Source of the DNA: Propylenella binzhouense
GTDB lineage: Bacteria > Pseudomonadota > Alphaproteobacteria > Rhizobiales > Afifellaceae
DNA: 53,967 nucleotides
Assembly (NCBI RefSeq): GCF_009866965.1
Contig: NZ_SPKJ01000018.1
Span: 1 to 53,967, forward strand
Direction: 5' to 3'
Part shown: one piece after another, positions 1 to 9,436 of the stretch
Layout of the letters: every line of letters starts with the position of its first letter
How positions within the stretch are numbered: position 1 is the stretch's first letter
Translations under genes and position numbers: made by a program
Notes under the pieces: generated by a model
The model's database searches: none
The model's input: only the letters and a program-made list of their open reading frames with translations
Told to the model about the DNA's origin: nothing

Positions 1-1580
1 AGGCGGTCGGCGAGGTCGTGCGCCGCCGCCCAGTCCTCCGGCGCAAGGGTCCGCGCGGCGCGCGGCACGCGCGCGCCCTCCTCGCGCTCCTCCGGCGACA
101 GCTTTCGCACCGCGTCGGCGATGCGCAGGGCATGGCGGAGCGCGCCGGAGCCCGGCGCCAGCCTCGGCCCCCTCAGCACCGCCCGCTCCAGGGCGCGCGC
201 GGCCCGATGCGCCGCCGCGGCCGGGAGCCCGAAGCGCGCATTCGGGTGCTTGAGGAGCGCGAGCAGCGTGCCGGCCGGCATTCCGCCGAGTCCCGCTTCC
301 GCCACCAGCCGGGCGAAGATCCCGGCCGGGGTCGTCCCGAGCGGCACGCCGCCCGAATCGTCGACCTGGATGTCCCAGCGCCGGAGCTCGACCGCGACGC
401 GGCGCGCGAGCTTCCGGTCGGGCGTGACGAGCGCCGCGACCCGCTCGCCTTCCGCGATGCTCCTGCGGAGGATGACGGCAATGGCGAGCGCCTCCTCGCG
501 CTCGTTGGCGGCCTCCACGAGCGCCACGCCTTCCAGCGCGGCGGCCTTGTCGGAAGCCGGGAGCGCCCCCGGCCCCGCCCAGCGCCCCGTCGTCGCCGCC
601 GGTCGGAGCGCCTCCGACACGACCCGCTCGCGCAGACGGAGCGCCTGCGGCGGGGCCGCGAGGGAGCGGACATCCGCCCGTTCGACGCCGAGGGTCGAAA
701 GCAGCCGCTTCAGGCCCGCCTGCGGATGGCCCGCCGCCGCGGGATCCTCCTTCGGCTCTGCGACGGCGCGCCAGCCGTCCTCGTCGAGACCGGCATCGAG
801 GCCCGGCAGGACCACGGCGCCGTTCGGCAGCCGCGCGATGGCGGAGAGCAGCACGGCGGTCGCCGGCACGGAGCCCGTGGAGCCGGCCGCGACGACCGGT
901 CCGGCCGATCCGGCGCGCTCCAGCCGCCCGGCCTCCGCCCGGACCAGCCGGTCCCGCCGGGTGCCGGGATCGACGAGCCCGCGCGCGGCGAGATGTTCGG
1001 GCCAGGCCGCCGTCACGATCTCGAGAAATGCGAGCGTGATCTGCCAGTAGCGGGTGAGCTCCGGCCCGAGCTCGCGCGGGAGCGCATCCCAGCCCGGCCC
1101 CTCGCTCCCGACCTGATCGATCAGCCGGCCGAGAACGGCCGCGAGCCGGGCCGCATCGGCGGCCGACGCCGGCACCAGCAGAGGCTCCTCGCCGAGGCCC
1201 GCCGCCGCACGGACGAGCGCGCCGGACCAGCCGCGTACGAGGCGCGCGAGCGCAAGCTGGCGCGCCACCGGCGGAATGGCGGGCGGCAGCCCGTCGAGCG
1301 CCTCCGCCGCGCCCGGATCGAAGAAGGCCTCGTCCTCGTCGACATCGCCGAGGGTCCGGATCCTCGGCAGCAGCACCGCCGGGCCGAGCCGGGCGAGAAA
1401 GACCTCCCGGATCGCGCGCGCCGCGCGCCGGGTGGGCAGGAACAGGGTGACGTCCGTGAGCGCGAGCGGGTCGGCCCCGAGCCGGAAGCCTTCGACCAGC
1501 CGGCCGTCCAGAAGCGCGTCGACGAGCGTTTCGAGAAACGGGACCCCGGGCGGGATCGTGGCGACGTTCGGCGCTCTCAT
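1..1580 (-). CDS. addB: AddB, double-strand break repair helicase-nuclease subunit (C-terminal part beyond the window)
   Basis: AddB is the partner of AddA in the alphaproteobacterial AddAB complex, which resects double-strand DNA ends for RecA-dependent recombination. The frame is open from ATG at 1580 to the left edge, giving the first ~526 residues of a protein usually near 1000. Visible family features are the N-terminal IPPGVPF segment (residues 9-15), LPTRRAA (48-54), the conserved LLPRIRTLGDVDEDE block (70-84) and GSTGSVPATA (from 233). The nuclease domain with its iron-sulfur cysteines would lie outside the window and cannot be checked. The start lies 4 bases after the stop codon of the murU-like gene, so the two are probably co-transcribed. 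addA is expected next, outside the window. Confidence 0.93.
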   Translation of the reverse strand, partial: MRAPNVATIPPGVPFLETLVDALLDGRLVEGFRLGADPLALTDVTLFLPTRRAARAIREVFLARLGPAVLLPRIRTLGDVDEDEAFFDPGAAEALDGLPPAIPPVARQLALARLVRGWSGALVRAAAGLGEEPLLVPASAADAARLAAVLGRLIDQVGSEGPGWDALPRELGPELTRYWQITLAFLEIVTAAWPEHLAARGLVDPGTRRDRLVRAEAGRLERAGSAGPVVAAGSTGSVPATAVLLSAIARLPNGAVVLPGLDAGLDEDGWRAVAEPKEDPAAAGHPQAGLKRLLSTLGVERADVRSLAAPPQALRLRERVVSEALRPAATTGRWAGPGALPASDKAAALEGVALVEAANEREEALAIAVILRRSIAEGERVAALVTPDRKLARRVAVELRRWDIQVDDSGGVPLGTTPAGIFARLVAEAGLGGMPAGTLLALLKHPNARFGLPAAAAHRAARALERAVLRGPRLAPGSGALRHALRIADAVRKLSPEEREEGARVPRAARTLAPEDWAAAHDLADR

Positions 1581-1584
1581 CCGC

Positions 1585-2304
1585 TCAGGCGGCGCTCTCC
1601 GCAATGGCGAGTTCGGCGGCCTTCACCGCCCGCGGCGTCTCGACGTTGATCCAGAGCCCGTCGAGCCGGACGCCGAAGAGCCGCTCCTGCTCGATCGCCC
1701 GGTCGAAGAGCAGGTTGAGCGAGAACGGCCCCGCCGGCGCATCGCGGAAGAGGCGCGGATGGAGGATCGCCGCGCCGGCATAGACGAAGGGGGCGACGGT
1801 CCGCTCGTCGCGGCGGGCGAGAAGGCCCTCCTTGTTCAGGAAGAAATCGCCCCGCCCCTCGTAGCCGGCCGAGTTGACGGTCGAGGCGACGAGAAGGAGC
1901 GCGTCCATCCTGGCGTCGTCCCAGGCGTCGAGCAGCCATTCCATGTTGGCGCGCACGCCTTCGACCCAGAACGAATCGGAGTTGCGCAGCACAAAGGCGC
2001 CTTCGCCGAGAAGGGGCAGCGCCTTCAGGATGCCGCCGCCGGTATCGAGCAGCTTCTCCCGCTCGTCGGAGACGATGACGGCCGGCGCGGACCGCCTGGC
2101 GAGATGCGCTTCGACCAGGTCGGCAAGGTAGTGGACGTTCACCACGGCGGTCTCGATGCCGGCCTCGGCGAGACCGTCGAGGCAATGGTCGATCAGTGCC
2201 CGGCCGCGCACCTCTATCAGCGGCTTGGGCGTCGTGGCGGTGAGCGGCCGCATCCTCTTGCCGAAGCCCGCCGCGAGCACCATCGCCGTCTTCGGCCGCG
2301 CCAT
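1585..2304 (-). CDS. murU: Sugar-1-phosphate nucleotidyltransferase, MurU-like
   Basis: A 239-residue NTP-transferase. The signature LAAGFGKRMRPLT (10-22) with PKPL (26-29) forms the nucleotide-binding loop, and DTGGGIL (87-93) and NSD (108-110) are the substrate and metal regions. In Pseudomonas, MurU makes UDP-MurNAc from MurNAc-1-phosphate produced by the kinase AmgK, bypassing fosfomycin-sensitive de novo synthesis. The neighbour upstream here carries an AmgK-type kinase domain, which supports that role. The alternative, mannose-1-phosphate guanylyltransferase, is a common automatic label for this family. ATG at 2304 is chosen because it begins the conserved MARPKTAMVLAAG segment 19 bases after the preceding stop; the longer open frame upstream runs through the neighbouring gene. 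Family assignment is firm, substrate is inferred. Confidence 0.85.
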   Translation of the reverse strand: MARPKTAMVLAAGFGKRMRPLTATTPKPLIEVRGRALIDHCLDGLAEAGIETAVVNVHYLADLVEAHLARRSAPAVIVSDEREKLLDTGGGILKALPLLGEGAFVLRNSDSFWVEGVRANMEWLLDAWDDARMDALLLVASTVNSAGYEGRGDFFLNKEGLLARRDERTVAPFVYAGAAILHPRLFRDAPAGPFSLNLLFDRAIEQERLFGVRLDGLWINVETPRAVKAAELAIAESAA

Positions 2305-2323
2305 CCTCAACTCCGTCTCCGTG

Positions 2324-3817
2324 TCAGACGAGCCGCTCATACCATCGCCGGAGCCCGGACAGAACCGGATGTGCGAGGTTCCGGCGCAGAAGGGCTGCGA
2401 CACGACGACTGTGCCGCTCATAGCCCGCCTTCCCCTCCGCCCGCGCGAGCCGGGCGAAGGCGCCGAGCACCTTGGTCGTGCGCTGCGCGCCGAGGACGGC
2501 ATAGGCAGCGCGGAAGGCGTCCTCGTCGAAACCCGGATCGGCGCGGCGGCGGCCCGCCACGTAGCGCGCGACGAGCGCCTGCTCCCGGACGGCATCGATG
2601 TCGACGCGCGCATCCTGCGCGAGCGAGGCGACATCATAGGCCGGATGCCCGATCAGGGCGTCCTGGAAATCGATGAGGCCGATCCGGTCCAGCCCCTCGC
2701 CCGCGCACCAGAGGATGTTCGGGGAATGGAAGTCCCGGAGCACGAGGGTCTCCCCGGGAGGCAGGCGGCCGAGCACGGCGGCCCAGGCCGACAGGAAGGC
2801 GTCGCGCTCCGCCGCGTCCCAGCCTGCCTCGGCCGGCACGAACCAGTCCGCGAAGAGCGAGATTTCGACGAGGAGCGCGTCGCGGTCGTAGGCCGGCACG
2901 CGGTACCGTCCGCCGCCCGAAAGCCGGATCTCGGGCTCCCAGGTCCGCGCGTGGAGCGCAAGCAGGCAGTCGATCGCCGCCTCGTAGCGGGCGATCGCCG
3001 GCCGGCCGGCGGCATCCAGGATGCCGGACGCGCCGAGATCCTCGAGCAGGAGGAAGCCTTCCGCCACGTCCGACGCGAAGATCTCGGGCGCATGGAAGCC
3101 GGCCTGCCGCAGCGCGTGGTCGACCGCGAGGAAGGGCTCGACGTCGAGGGCGCGGTGGGCGATCGCGTCGTAGGACCGGCCGCCGGCGAGCGGCGGCCCC
3201 TCGGGACGGGCCGGCGCGTTCATCAGGATCGCCGTCCGTCCGCCGGCCGCCACGCGCTCGTAGGCGCGGCCCGAGGCGTCGCCCTTGATCGGAACGCGCG
3301 CCGCGCCCCGCCAGCCGGACCTTTCGAGGAAACGGCGTGCCGCAAGGCTCCGCTCGAGACGCGCCGCAAGCGCCGGATCGGCCGAAAGCACGGCCCGCCG
3401 GCCGCCCCCCTCGAAGGCGAGGACGACCGAGAGCCGGGCGCCGGACGCGAGATCGGGCGCGCGCTCCGGCCATTCCACGAGGAGCGCGCCCTGCTCGAGC
3501 GCCTCGGCGAGCCCGATCTCCTCCGCCTCGCCGGGATCGGCGAGCCGGTAGAGATCGGCATGCGTCACCGCCAGCCTTTCGAGGGCGTAGTCGAGCCTGA
3601 TCGGGAAGGTCGGGCTCGGCACGTCGAGGCCGGCGTCGCCCGCAAGGGCGCGGATGAGCGCGCGCGCGAAGCTCGTCTTGCCGGCGCCAAGATCGCCTGC
3701 GAGCGCCACCAGGTCGCCCGGCGCCAGGATCGCCGCGACGTCCTCGGCGAGCCGGGCCGTCGCCGCCTCGTCGGGAAGCGGGCCGTCGAACACGATGCGC
3801 GCGGGGGGAGCGGCCAC
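2324..3817 (-). CDS. tsaE: Bifunctional TsaE ATPase / AmgK-type sugar kinase fusion
   Basis: A 497-residue fusion. Residues ~10-150 are TsaE, the ATPase of the complex that makes N6-threonylcarbamoyladenosine (t6A37) in tRNA: Walker A GDLGAGKT (41-48), SPTF (68-71), HADLYRL (86-92) and VEWPER (114-119). Residues ~170-497 are an aminoglycoside-phosphotransferase-fold kinase like AmgK (anomeric MurNAc/GlcNAc kinase), with catalytic loop RDFHSPNILW and metal motif IDFQDALIGHPAYDVASLAQDAR in two parts. The fusion is known in alphaproteobacteria. The kinase half fits the MurU-like gene next door as peptidoglycan sugar recycling. The stop lies 4 bases from the divL stop side of the cluster, so it is packed tightly in the same operon. 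What the two activities gain from fusion is unknown. Confidence 0.92.
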   Translation of the reverse strand: MAAPPARIVFDGPLPDEAATARLAEDVAAILAPGDLVALAGDLGAGKTSFARALIRALAGDAGLDVPSPTFPIRLDYALERLAVTHADLYRLADPGEAEEIGLAEALEQGALLVEWPERAPDLASGARLSVVLAFEGGGRRAVLSADPALAARLERSLAARRFLERSGWRGAARVPIKGDASGRAYERVAAGGRTAILMNAPARPEGPPLAGGRSYDAIAHRALDVEPFLAVDHALRQAGFHAPEIFASDVAEGFLLLEDLGASGILDAAGRPAIARYEAAIDCLLALHARTWEPEIRLSGGGRYRVPAYDRDALLVEISLFADWFVPAEAGWDAAERDAFLSAWAAVLGRLPPGETLVLRDFHSPNILWCAGEGLDRIGLIDFQDALIGHPAYDVASLAQDARVDIDAVREQALVARYVAGRRRADPGFDEDAFRAAYAVLGAQRTTKVLGAFARLARAEGKAGYERHSRRVAALLRRNLAHPVLSGLRRWYERLV

Positions 3818-3821
3818 CGGC

Positions 3822-6353
3822 CTATTCGGCGGCGTCGGCCGCGACCTCGGTCACCTCCGGCAGGCGGACGACGACCGTCGTCCCCTTCCCTTCCTCCGAC
3901 TTGACGTCGATCGAGCCGTGGTGAAGCTCGACCAGGCTCTTCACGACCGAGAGGCCGAGGCCGGCGCCGTGGCGGTGACCCGAGGTGCCGTGCGCCTCGA
4001 ACGGGCGGAAGATGGTGGCGAGCAGGTCGGAGGGGATGCCGACGCCCTCGTCGCGGACCGTGTAGACGACCCAGCGCCCGCGTCGCTCCGCCTTCACCTC
4101 GACGCGGCCGCCGGCATTGGAGAAGCGGATCGCGTTCGAGACGAGGTTGAAGAGGATCTGGCGGACGCGCTGCTCGTCGGCGAGGAACTTGCCGATCCGC
4201 TCGGGTATCTCGATGTCGAGCGTGATCTTCTGCTCGGCGATGCGGTCGCGCAGGCCCTCCACGGCGGCTTCGGCGACGCCGCGTATGTCCACCTCGCCGA
4301 GATCGAGCGCCATGATGCCCGCATCGACGGTGGCGAGGTCGAGGATGTCGTTGATGATCGCGAGCAGCGCCGAGGAGGAGGACGAGATGTGGTCCATGTA
4401 CTCGCGCTGGCGCTCGTTCAGGCTGCCGACCGCCTCGTTCGAGATCATCTCGGCGAAGCCGATGATGGAGGTGAGCGGCGAGCGCAGCTCGTAGGAGACG
4501 TGGTGGATGAACTCGGTCTTCAGCCGGTCCGCCGCCTCGAGCGCCTCGTTGCGCTCCTTGAGCGCGCGCTGCACCCGCGCCGTGTCGGTCACGTCGACGA
4601 AGGTGAGCATGGTCATGCCTTCCGGCAGTGCGACCGTGGCGAAGTCGATGACGCTGTCGTCGGGGCGCTGCATGCGGCCTGAGACCGGCTCGCCGTGCTC
4701 GAGATCGGTGACCGCGATGCGGATCGCCTCCCAGGTCGGCTCGTCGGAATAGATCGCCGAACAGTCGCGGATGATCTCGCCGATATGCGGTTCGGCGTCG
4801 AGCTGCGCGGGCGACAGGCGCCAGATCTCCGCGAAGACCGGGTTGAAGAGCCGGAGGCGGCCGTCAGTCCCGAACACCGCGACGCCTTCCGTGAGATGGT
4901 CGAGCGTCTCGCCCTGGAGCTGCGAGAGCGCATTGACGCGGCTTTCGAGCGAGAGCTGCTGCGTCACGTTCTCGAAGATGTAGGTGATGCCGCCCTCGGC
5001 GTTCGGGGTCGCGACCATGCGCAGCGTCCGGCCGTCCGGAAGGTGCCACCAGTCCTCGCGCGGCTCGATCGCCTGGTACGCGGCGAGGTGCTTCGTCCGC
5101 CACTCGCGGTAGTTCGCCTGCTCCGGCAGCTTACGCTCGGCGCGCAGATGGTCGAGGATTGCGCTCTCCTCGGGCTTGCTGTCGAGCCATTTGGCCGCGA
5201 AGCCCCAGAGCGCCCTGTAGGCCTCGTTGTAGAAGAGGAGCCGGCCCTGCGAATCGAAGCTGGCGATGCCGGCGGCCAGATGGTCGAGCGTGCGGGCGTT
5301 CGATTCGGTGACGCGCCTTAATTCGTCCTTGGCGACGTCGACCTCCGAGAGGTCGAGCGCGCAGCCGATCGAGCCGTCGTCGATCAGGATGTCGTAGACC
5401 TGCAGGCGCCGCCGCTCGCCGGCGACGATCGCGGTCACGCTGTCATTGTAGCTGCGGGCGGCGCGATGCGCCTCGCGCACGCCGTCGCGGGCGCGCGTCG
5501 GCAGCAGCTCGATGCCGGAGCCGACCACGGCCTCCGCGCCCGCCGCCTCGACCGCGCTTACATAGGCGGGATTGACCCAGACGAGACGCCCGACGCGGTT
5601 GCGCCGCCAGAGCGGGAAGGGGAGCGCATCCGCGAGCGTCCTGAGCGCGGTCACCTCCTTGATGATGATCGCGGCCTGCTCCTTCAGCTCGGCGAAGGTG
5701 CGCCGCTCGCCGGTCAGCTCCCGGAAGCGCAGGATCGAACGCTTTCCGCTCGTGCGCCCGGACACTTCGAGGACGGCGCCCGTATTCGACCGGGCGGCCA
5801 TCTGGAAGCCTTCGCCGTAGCGGCGGAGCTTCTGGACGGCCTCCTCGAGCTGGCGCGCGCTTTCGGGCTCCAGCCAGCGCGAGATCGCGAGGAACTCGGC
5901 ACGGTCGAACGGCGCGCCCACCCGCTCGGGCAGCGAGCCGAGCACCTCCGGCGACGCCGTGCTGGAATCCCAGACGACGGTCTTCTGGTCGTCGGCCGCC
6001 AAGAGGACTTCCGCGCGGTCGAGCCGCGCGCTCAACTGACGGATGCGCTCCTCGGCCCCGGCGAGCCGCTCCTGTCCGCGCGACCGCGAGAGGAGGGAGA
6101 AGGCCATGCCGGCGGCCGCGACCGAGCCGATTGTGACCGCAAGCCAGAGTACGTCCGCGAAGGCCGTGGTCTCGGGAGGAGTGGCTGCGAGCGCGAGAAC
6201 CGGCTCAGAGGTTCCGAGAACCGCGGCGGCGGCGCCGAGACCGGCACCGGTTCCCGGTCGCCACAGCCGGCGTCTAGCGCCTGGTTTGCCGTCGGTCGTC
6301 CGCGCTGCCATTCGCCCCACCGGATCCGGAGCGAACGGCCCCGGACGAATCAT
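3822..6353 (-). CDS. divL: DivL-type cell-cycle pseudokinase with PAS domains and Tyr in the H-box
   Basis: An 843-residue membrane-anchored histidine-kinase homologue. A membrane segment lies at ~66-90, preceded by an Ala-rich hydrophobic stretch (~38-58). PAS domains sit at ~240-340, ~352-465 and ~482-592, followed by a DHp helix and an HATPase domain with N-box (NLVSNA, 736-741), G1 (DEGVGIP, 768-774) and G2 (GAGLGLS, 796-802). The H-box reads HHVSYELRSPLTS, so Tyr621 (codon at 4493-4491) replaces the phospho-accepting His. This is the hallmark of Caulobacter DivL, which binds DivK~P and controls CckA and hence CtrA. The position between ahcY and tsaE is the usual one in this group. ATG 6353 is the first in-frame start; Met15 is an alternative. 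Confidence 0.93.
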   Translation of the reverse strand: MIRPGPFAPDPVGRMAARTTDGKPGARRRLWRPGTGAGLGAAAAVLGTSEPVLALAATPPETTAFADVLWLAVTIGSVAAAGMAFSLLSRSRGQERLAGAEERIRQLSARLDRAEVLLAADDQKTVVWDSSTASPEVLGSLPERVGAPFDRAEFLAISRWLEPESARQLEEAVQKLRRYGEGFQMAARSNTGAVLEVSGRTSGKRSILRFRELTGERRTFAELKEQAAIIIKEVTALRTLADALPFPLWRRNRVGRLVWVNPAYVSAVEAAGAEAVVGSGIELLPTRARDGVREAHRAARSYNDSVTAIVAGERRRLQVYDILIDDGSIGCALDLSEVDVAKDELRRVTESNARTLDHLAAGIASFDSQGRLLFYNEAYRALWGFAAKWLDSKPEESAILDHLRAERKLPEQANYREWRTKHLAAYQAIEPREDWWHLPDGRTLRMVATPNAEGGITYIFENVTQQLSLESRVNALSQLQGETLDHLTEGVAVFGTDGRLRLFNPVFAEIWRLSPAQLDAEPHIGEIIRDCSAIYSDEPTWEAIRIAVTDLEHGEPVSGRMQRPDDSVIDFATVALPEGMTMLTFVDVTDTARVQRALKERNEALEAADRLKTEFIHHVSYELRSPLTSIIGFAEMISNEAVGSLNERQREYMDHISSSSSALLAIINDILDLATVDAGIMALDLGEVDIRGVAEAAVEGLRDRIAEQKITLDIEIPERIGKFLADEQRVRQILFNLVSNAIRFSNAGGRVEVKAERRGRWVVYTVRDEGVGIPSDLLATIFRPFEAHGTSGHRHGAGLGLSVVKSLVELHHGSIDVKSEEGKGTTVVVRLPEVTEVAADAAE

Positions 6354-6422
6354 GCTCCGACCTTACCCACTCGCCCATGCGTCGGGAAGGTAGCGGGACC
6401 ATAGTTCCGGTATCGGAAACGA

Positions 6423-6434
6423 ATGGTTAACCAT
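6423..6434. promoter_or_regulatory. Palindromic CtrA-type half-site pair upstream of divL
   Basis: The 12-base perfect palindrome ATGGTTAACCAT gives TTAACCAT on both strands, 70 bases upstream of the divL start. TTAACCAT has been described as a CtrA half-site-like motif in Caulobacter. The site lies between the ahcY terminator-like hairpin and divL, where a divL promoter would be expected. Binding is inferred only. Confidence 0.4.
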
Positions 6435-6476
6435 GACGCCCGGGCGGCGCCCACGGGCGCGGATCCGCACAAGGCG

Positions 6477-6506
6477 GCCCGCGCTCCGTGCGCATGGAGC
6501 GCGGGC
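6477..6506 (-). terminator. Hairpin after ahcY
   Basis: A perfect 11-bp stem (GCCCGCGCTCC with its complement) and an 8-base loop lie 7 bases after the ahcY stop. There is no U-run, so it may be a weak or Rho-assisted terminator, or an mRNA 3'-end stabiliser, separating ahcY from divL. Confidence 0.55.
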
Positions 6507-6513
6507 GCGCCGG

Positions 6514-7926
<1,413 letters not shown>

Positions 7927-7985
7927 AGCGCACTCCCTGGCGTTTGGGCCGCAGGTAGCACGACGGCCGCCGGGCGGCAACCAAC

Positions 7986-8005
7986 ACATAAAGGAATGTT
8001 TATGT
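7986..8005. promoter_or_regulatory. Inverted repeat ACATAAA-N6-TTTATGT upstream of ahcY
   Basis: A perfect 7-bp inverted repeat with a 6-base centre, A/T-rich in a G/C-rich neighbourhood, 60 bases upstream of the ahcY start. It resembles operators of ArsR-family regulators of the SAM cycle (SahR/AhcR type) known upstream of methionine-cycle genes; that resemblance is from memory and needs testing. No SAH riboswitch fold was recognisable in the 110-base leader. Confidence 0.4.
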
Positions 8006-8036
8006 CTGACTACGTCGAGGCGGCCGGGCCGCCCGC

Positions 8037-8597
8037 TCAGATACGCTTCTGGGCGGCCGCCCGCGCGAGGAGCGCGCGCAGCATCGACCGGAGCCGGTCG
8101 GCCATCTTGGGATCGACGAAGGCGCCGTCGGCATCGAAGGCGGCGCCGGCGCGCGGGACGAGCATCTGCTCGGGGACCACCAGCGCGCCGAGCTCGAGCT
8201 CGAGCGACTGGCGGAGGGAGATCAGCCCGCGCAATCCGCCGAAGCCGCCCGGCGACGCGGCCGCCAGCCCGAACACCGCCGCGCGGAAGGGCTCCATGCC
8301 GACCCGGCTCACCCAGTCGATGGTGTTCTTCACGAGCGCCGAGACGCCGGCATTGTATTCGGGGCTGACGATCAGGATCGCGTCATGGGCCAGGAAATGC
8401 CGTGCGAGCCGCCGCGCCGGCTCGGGCACGCCCTTCTCCGCCTCGAGATCCCCGTCATAGATGGGAAGCGGATAATCGGCGAGGGAGAGCCGGGTCACCG
8501 TCGCCCCGCTGAGCGCGAGCTCCTTCACCGCGAGGCTGGCGAGCCGGACGTTGTAGGACCCGCTCCTCAGCGAACCGGGGATGACGAGGACGTCCAT
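8037..8597 (-). CDS. NADPH-dependent FMN reductase / ChrR-like flavoprotein
   Basis: A 186-residue flavodoxin-fold protein of the NADPH-dependent FMN reductase family. [10 protein letters not shown] (7-16) is the FMN phosphate-binding loop and SPEYNAGV (78-85) the second conserved flavin-contact motif; the NTIDWVSR helix follows. Members reduce flavins, quinones, azo dyes or chromate; the substrate cannot be told from sequence. The start is one base after the pmtA stop, so the two are almost certainly one transcript. A role in methylation or lipid metabolism is not supported by the protein itself. Confidence 0.85.
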   Translation of the reverse strand: MDVLVIPGSLRSGSYNVRLASLAVKELALSGATVTRLSLADYPLPIYDGDLEAEKGVPEPARRLARHFLAHDAILIVSPEYNAGVSALVKNTIDWVSRVGMEPFRAAVFGLAAASPGGFGGLRGLISLRQSLELELGALVVPEQMLVPRAGAAFDADGAFVDPKMADRLRSMLRALLARAAAQKRI

Positions 8598-8598
8598 C

Positions 8599-9420
8599 TC
8601 ACCGGAGCCGGCGGTAGGTCCAGACGCGTGCCGGCGGAAAGTTCATCGCCACCCAGGGCGACCGGTAGACCGCATAGCGCTTCGAGGCTTCGGGAATCGG
8701 AGCCCCGAGCCCGTAGGAGAACTGGACGAGGCGGCCACCGTCGCAGACGCGCTGGAGCACGTCCTCGACGAAGCGCTCGCGGACCTTGGGCGGCCGCATC
8801 AGGAGCGGGAGCGAGGAAAGCGCGGCGCCGAACGGACCGGTGCCGGCGAGCGTGCGCTCGAGATCGTAGGCATCGCCCTGGATGACGTTGATGCCGGGGA
8901 AGCGCTCCCGCAGGAGCCTGCAGAAATCGGGGTCGTGCTCGACCACCACGAGCCGCTCGGCCGGGATCCCGGACTGCACCAGCGCAGCCGTCACCACGCC
9001 GGTACCGGCACCGAGCTCGAGCGTGAAGCCGTCCGGATCGGGCCGGGCGAGTTCCACCATCAGCTCGGCGAGCGCGCGGCTCGACGGCGTGACGGCGCCC
9101 GCGCGGATCGGATTGGCCGCCACCGACCGGATGAAGCGGAGCTCGTCGCCGAGCTTCTCGCTCACCCTGGCGACCGAGCTGATCACCGGGTGCTCGCCTT
9201 CGCGCTCCCGCTTGTTGACCACGAGCCGCACCGAGCGGAGCTCCTCGCCGAGCTTCTCGCCGACCCGCGCCACCGACGCGAGCACCGGCCGGTCCCCGTC
9301 GCGGCGGCCGGAGGGCAGCCGCACCGATCGCAGCTCCTCGCCAAGCTTCTCGCCGACGCGGGCGACCGAAGCGAGGACGGGGTGGTCGTACTGGCGGCGC
9401 TTGCGGGCGGGAGCGATCAT
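8599..9420 (-). CDS. pmtA: Phosphatidylethanolamine N-methyltransferase PmtA with triplicated N-terminal segment
   Basis: A 273-residue SAM-dependent methyltransferase of the bacterial PmtA type, which converts phosphatidylethanolamine to phosphatidylcholine in three steps. NPIRAGAVTPSSRALAELM (103-121), the SAM site ELGAGTGVV (135-143), VEHDPDFCRLLRERFP and the C-terminal PPARVWTYRR match the family. The unusual part is the N terminus: the segment [H/R]PVLASVARVGEKLGEELR occurs three times (13-35, 44-66, 77-99), joined by short charged linkers. Each is predicted to be an amphipathic helix. In Agrobacterium PmtA a single N-terminal amphipathic helix binds the membrane, so this looks like a multiplied membrane anchor. 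Position after dnaK-dnaJ is usual in this order. KsgA-type rRNA dimethylase was considered and rejected. Confidence 0.9.
   Translation of the reverse strand: MIAPARKRRQYDHPVLASVARVGEKLGEELRSVRLPSGRRDGDRPVLASVARVGEKLGEELRSVRLVVNKREREGEHPVISSVARVSEKLGDELRFIRSVAANPIRAGAVTPSSRALAELMVELARPDPDGFTLELGAGTGVVTAALVQSGIPAERLVVVEHDPDFCRLLRERFPGINVIQGDAYDLERTLAGTGPFGAALSSLPLLMRPPKVRERFVEDVLQRVCDGGRLVQFSYGLGAPIPEASKRYAVYRSPWVAMNFPPARVWTYRRLR
9124..9384 (-). repeat. Three in-frame repeats coding the PmtA N-terminal helix segment
   Basis: Three 69-base units at 9384-9316, 9291-9223 and 9192-9124 encode a 23-residue segment. Copies one and two encode the same peptide except for the first residue, while copy three differs at several positions. 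The linkers are 8 and 10 residues. The DNA of copies one and two differs at several synonymous positions, so the duplication is not very recent and the protein sequence appears to have been kept. Confidence 0.85.
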
Positions 9421-9436
9421 GCGGCTCGACTGTCCT

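Noticed and set aside
18-1649. A 543-codon plus-strand ORF at the left end
   Set aside because: It is the shadow of addB, whose minus-strand frame gives conserved AddB sequence over the whole interval.
4491-4500. Annotation of the PAS protein as an active histidine kinase
   Set aside because: The phospho-accepting His is Tyr; only the neighbouring His residues two and three positions upstream remain, and they are not in the H-box acceptor position.
7927-8036. SAH or SAM riboswitch before ahcY
   Set aside because: The 110-base leader shows no recognisable conserved core; the A/T-rich dyad looks more like a protein operator. Infernal would settle it.
8599-9420. rRNA adenine dimethyltransferase (KsgA) for the dnaJ-proximal methyltransferase
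   Set aside because: NPIRAGAVTPSSRALA, VEHDPDFCRLLRERFP and the PPARVW ending are PmtA-type, and the KsgA NLPY catalytic motif is absent.
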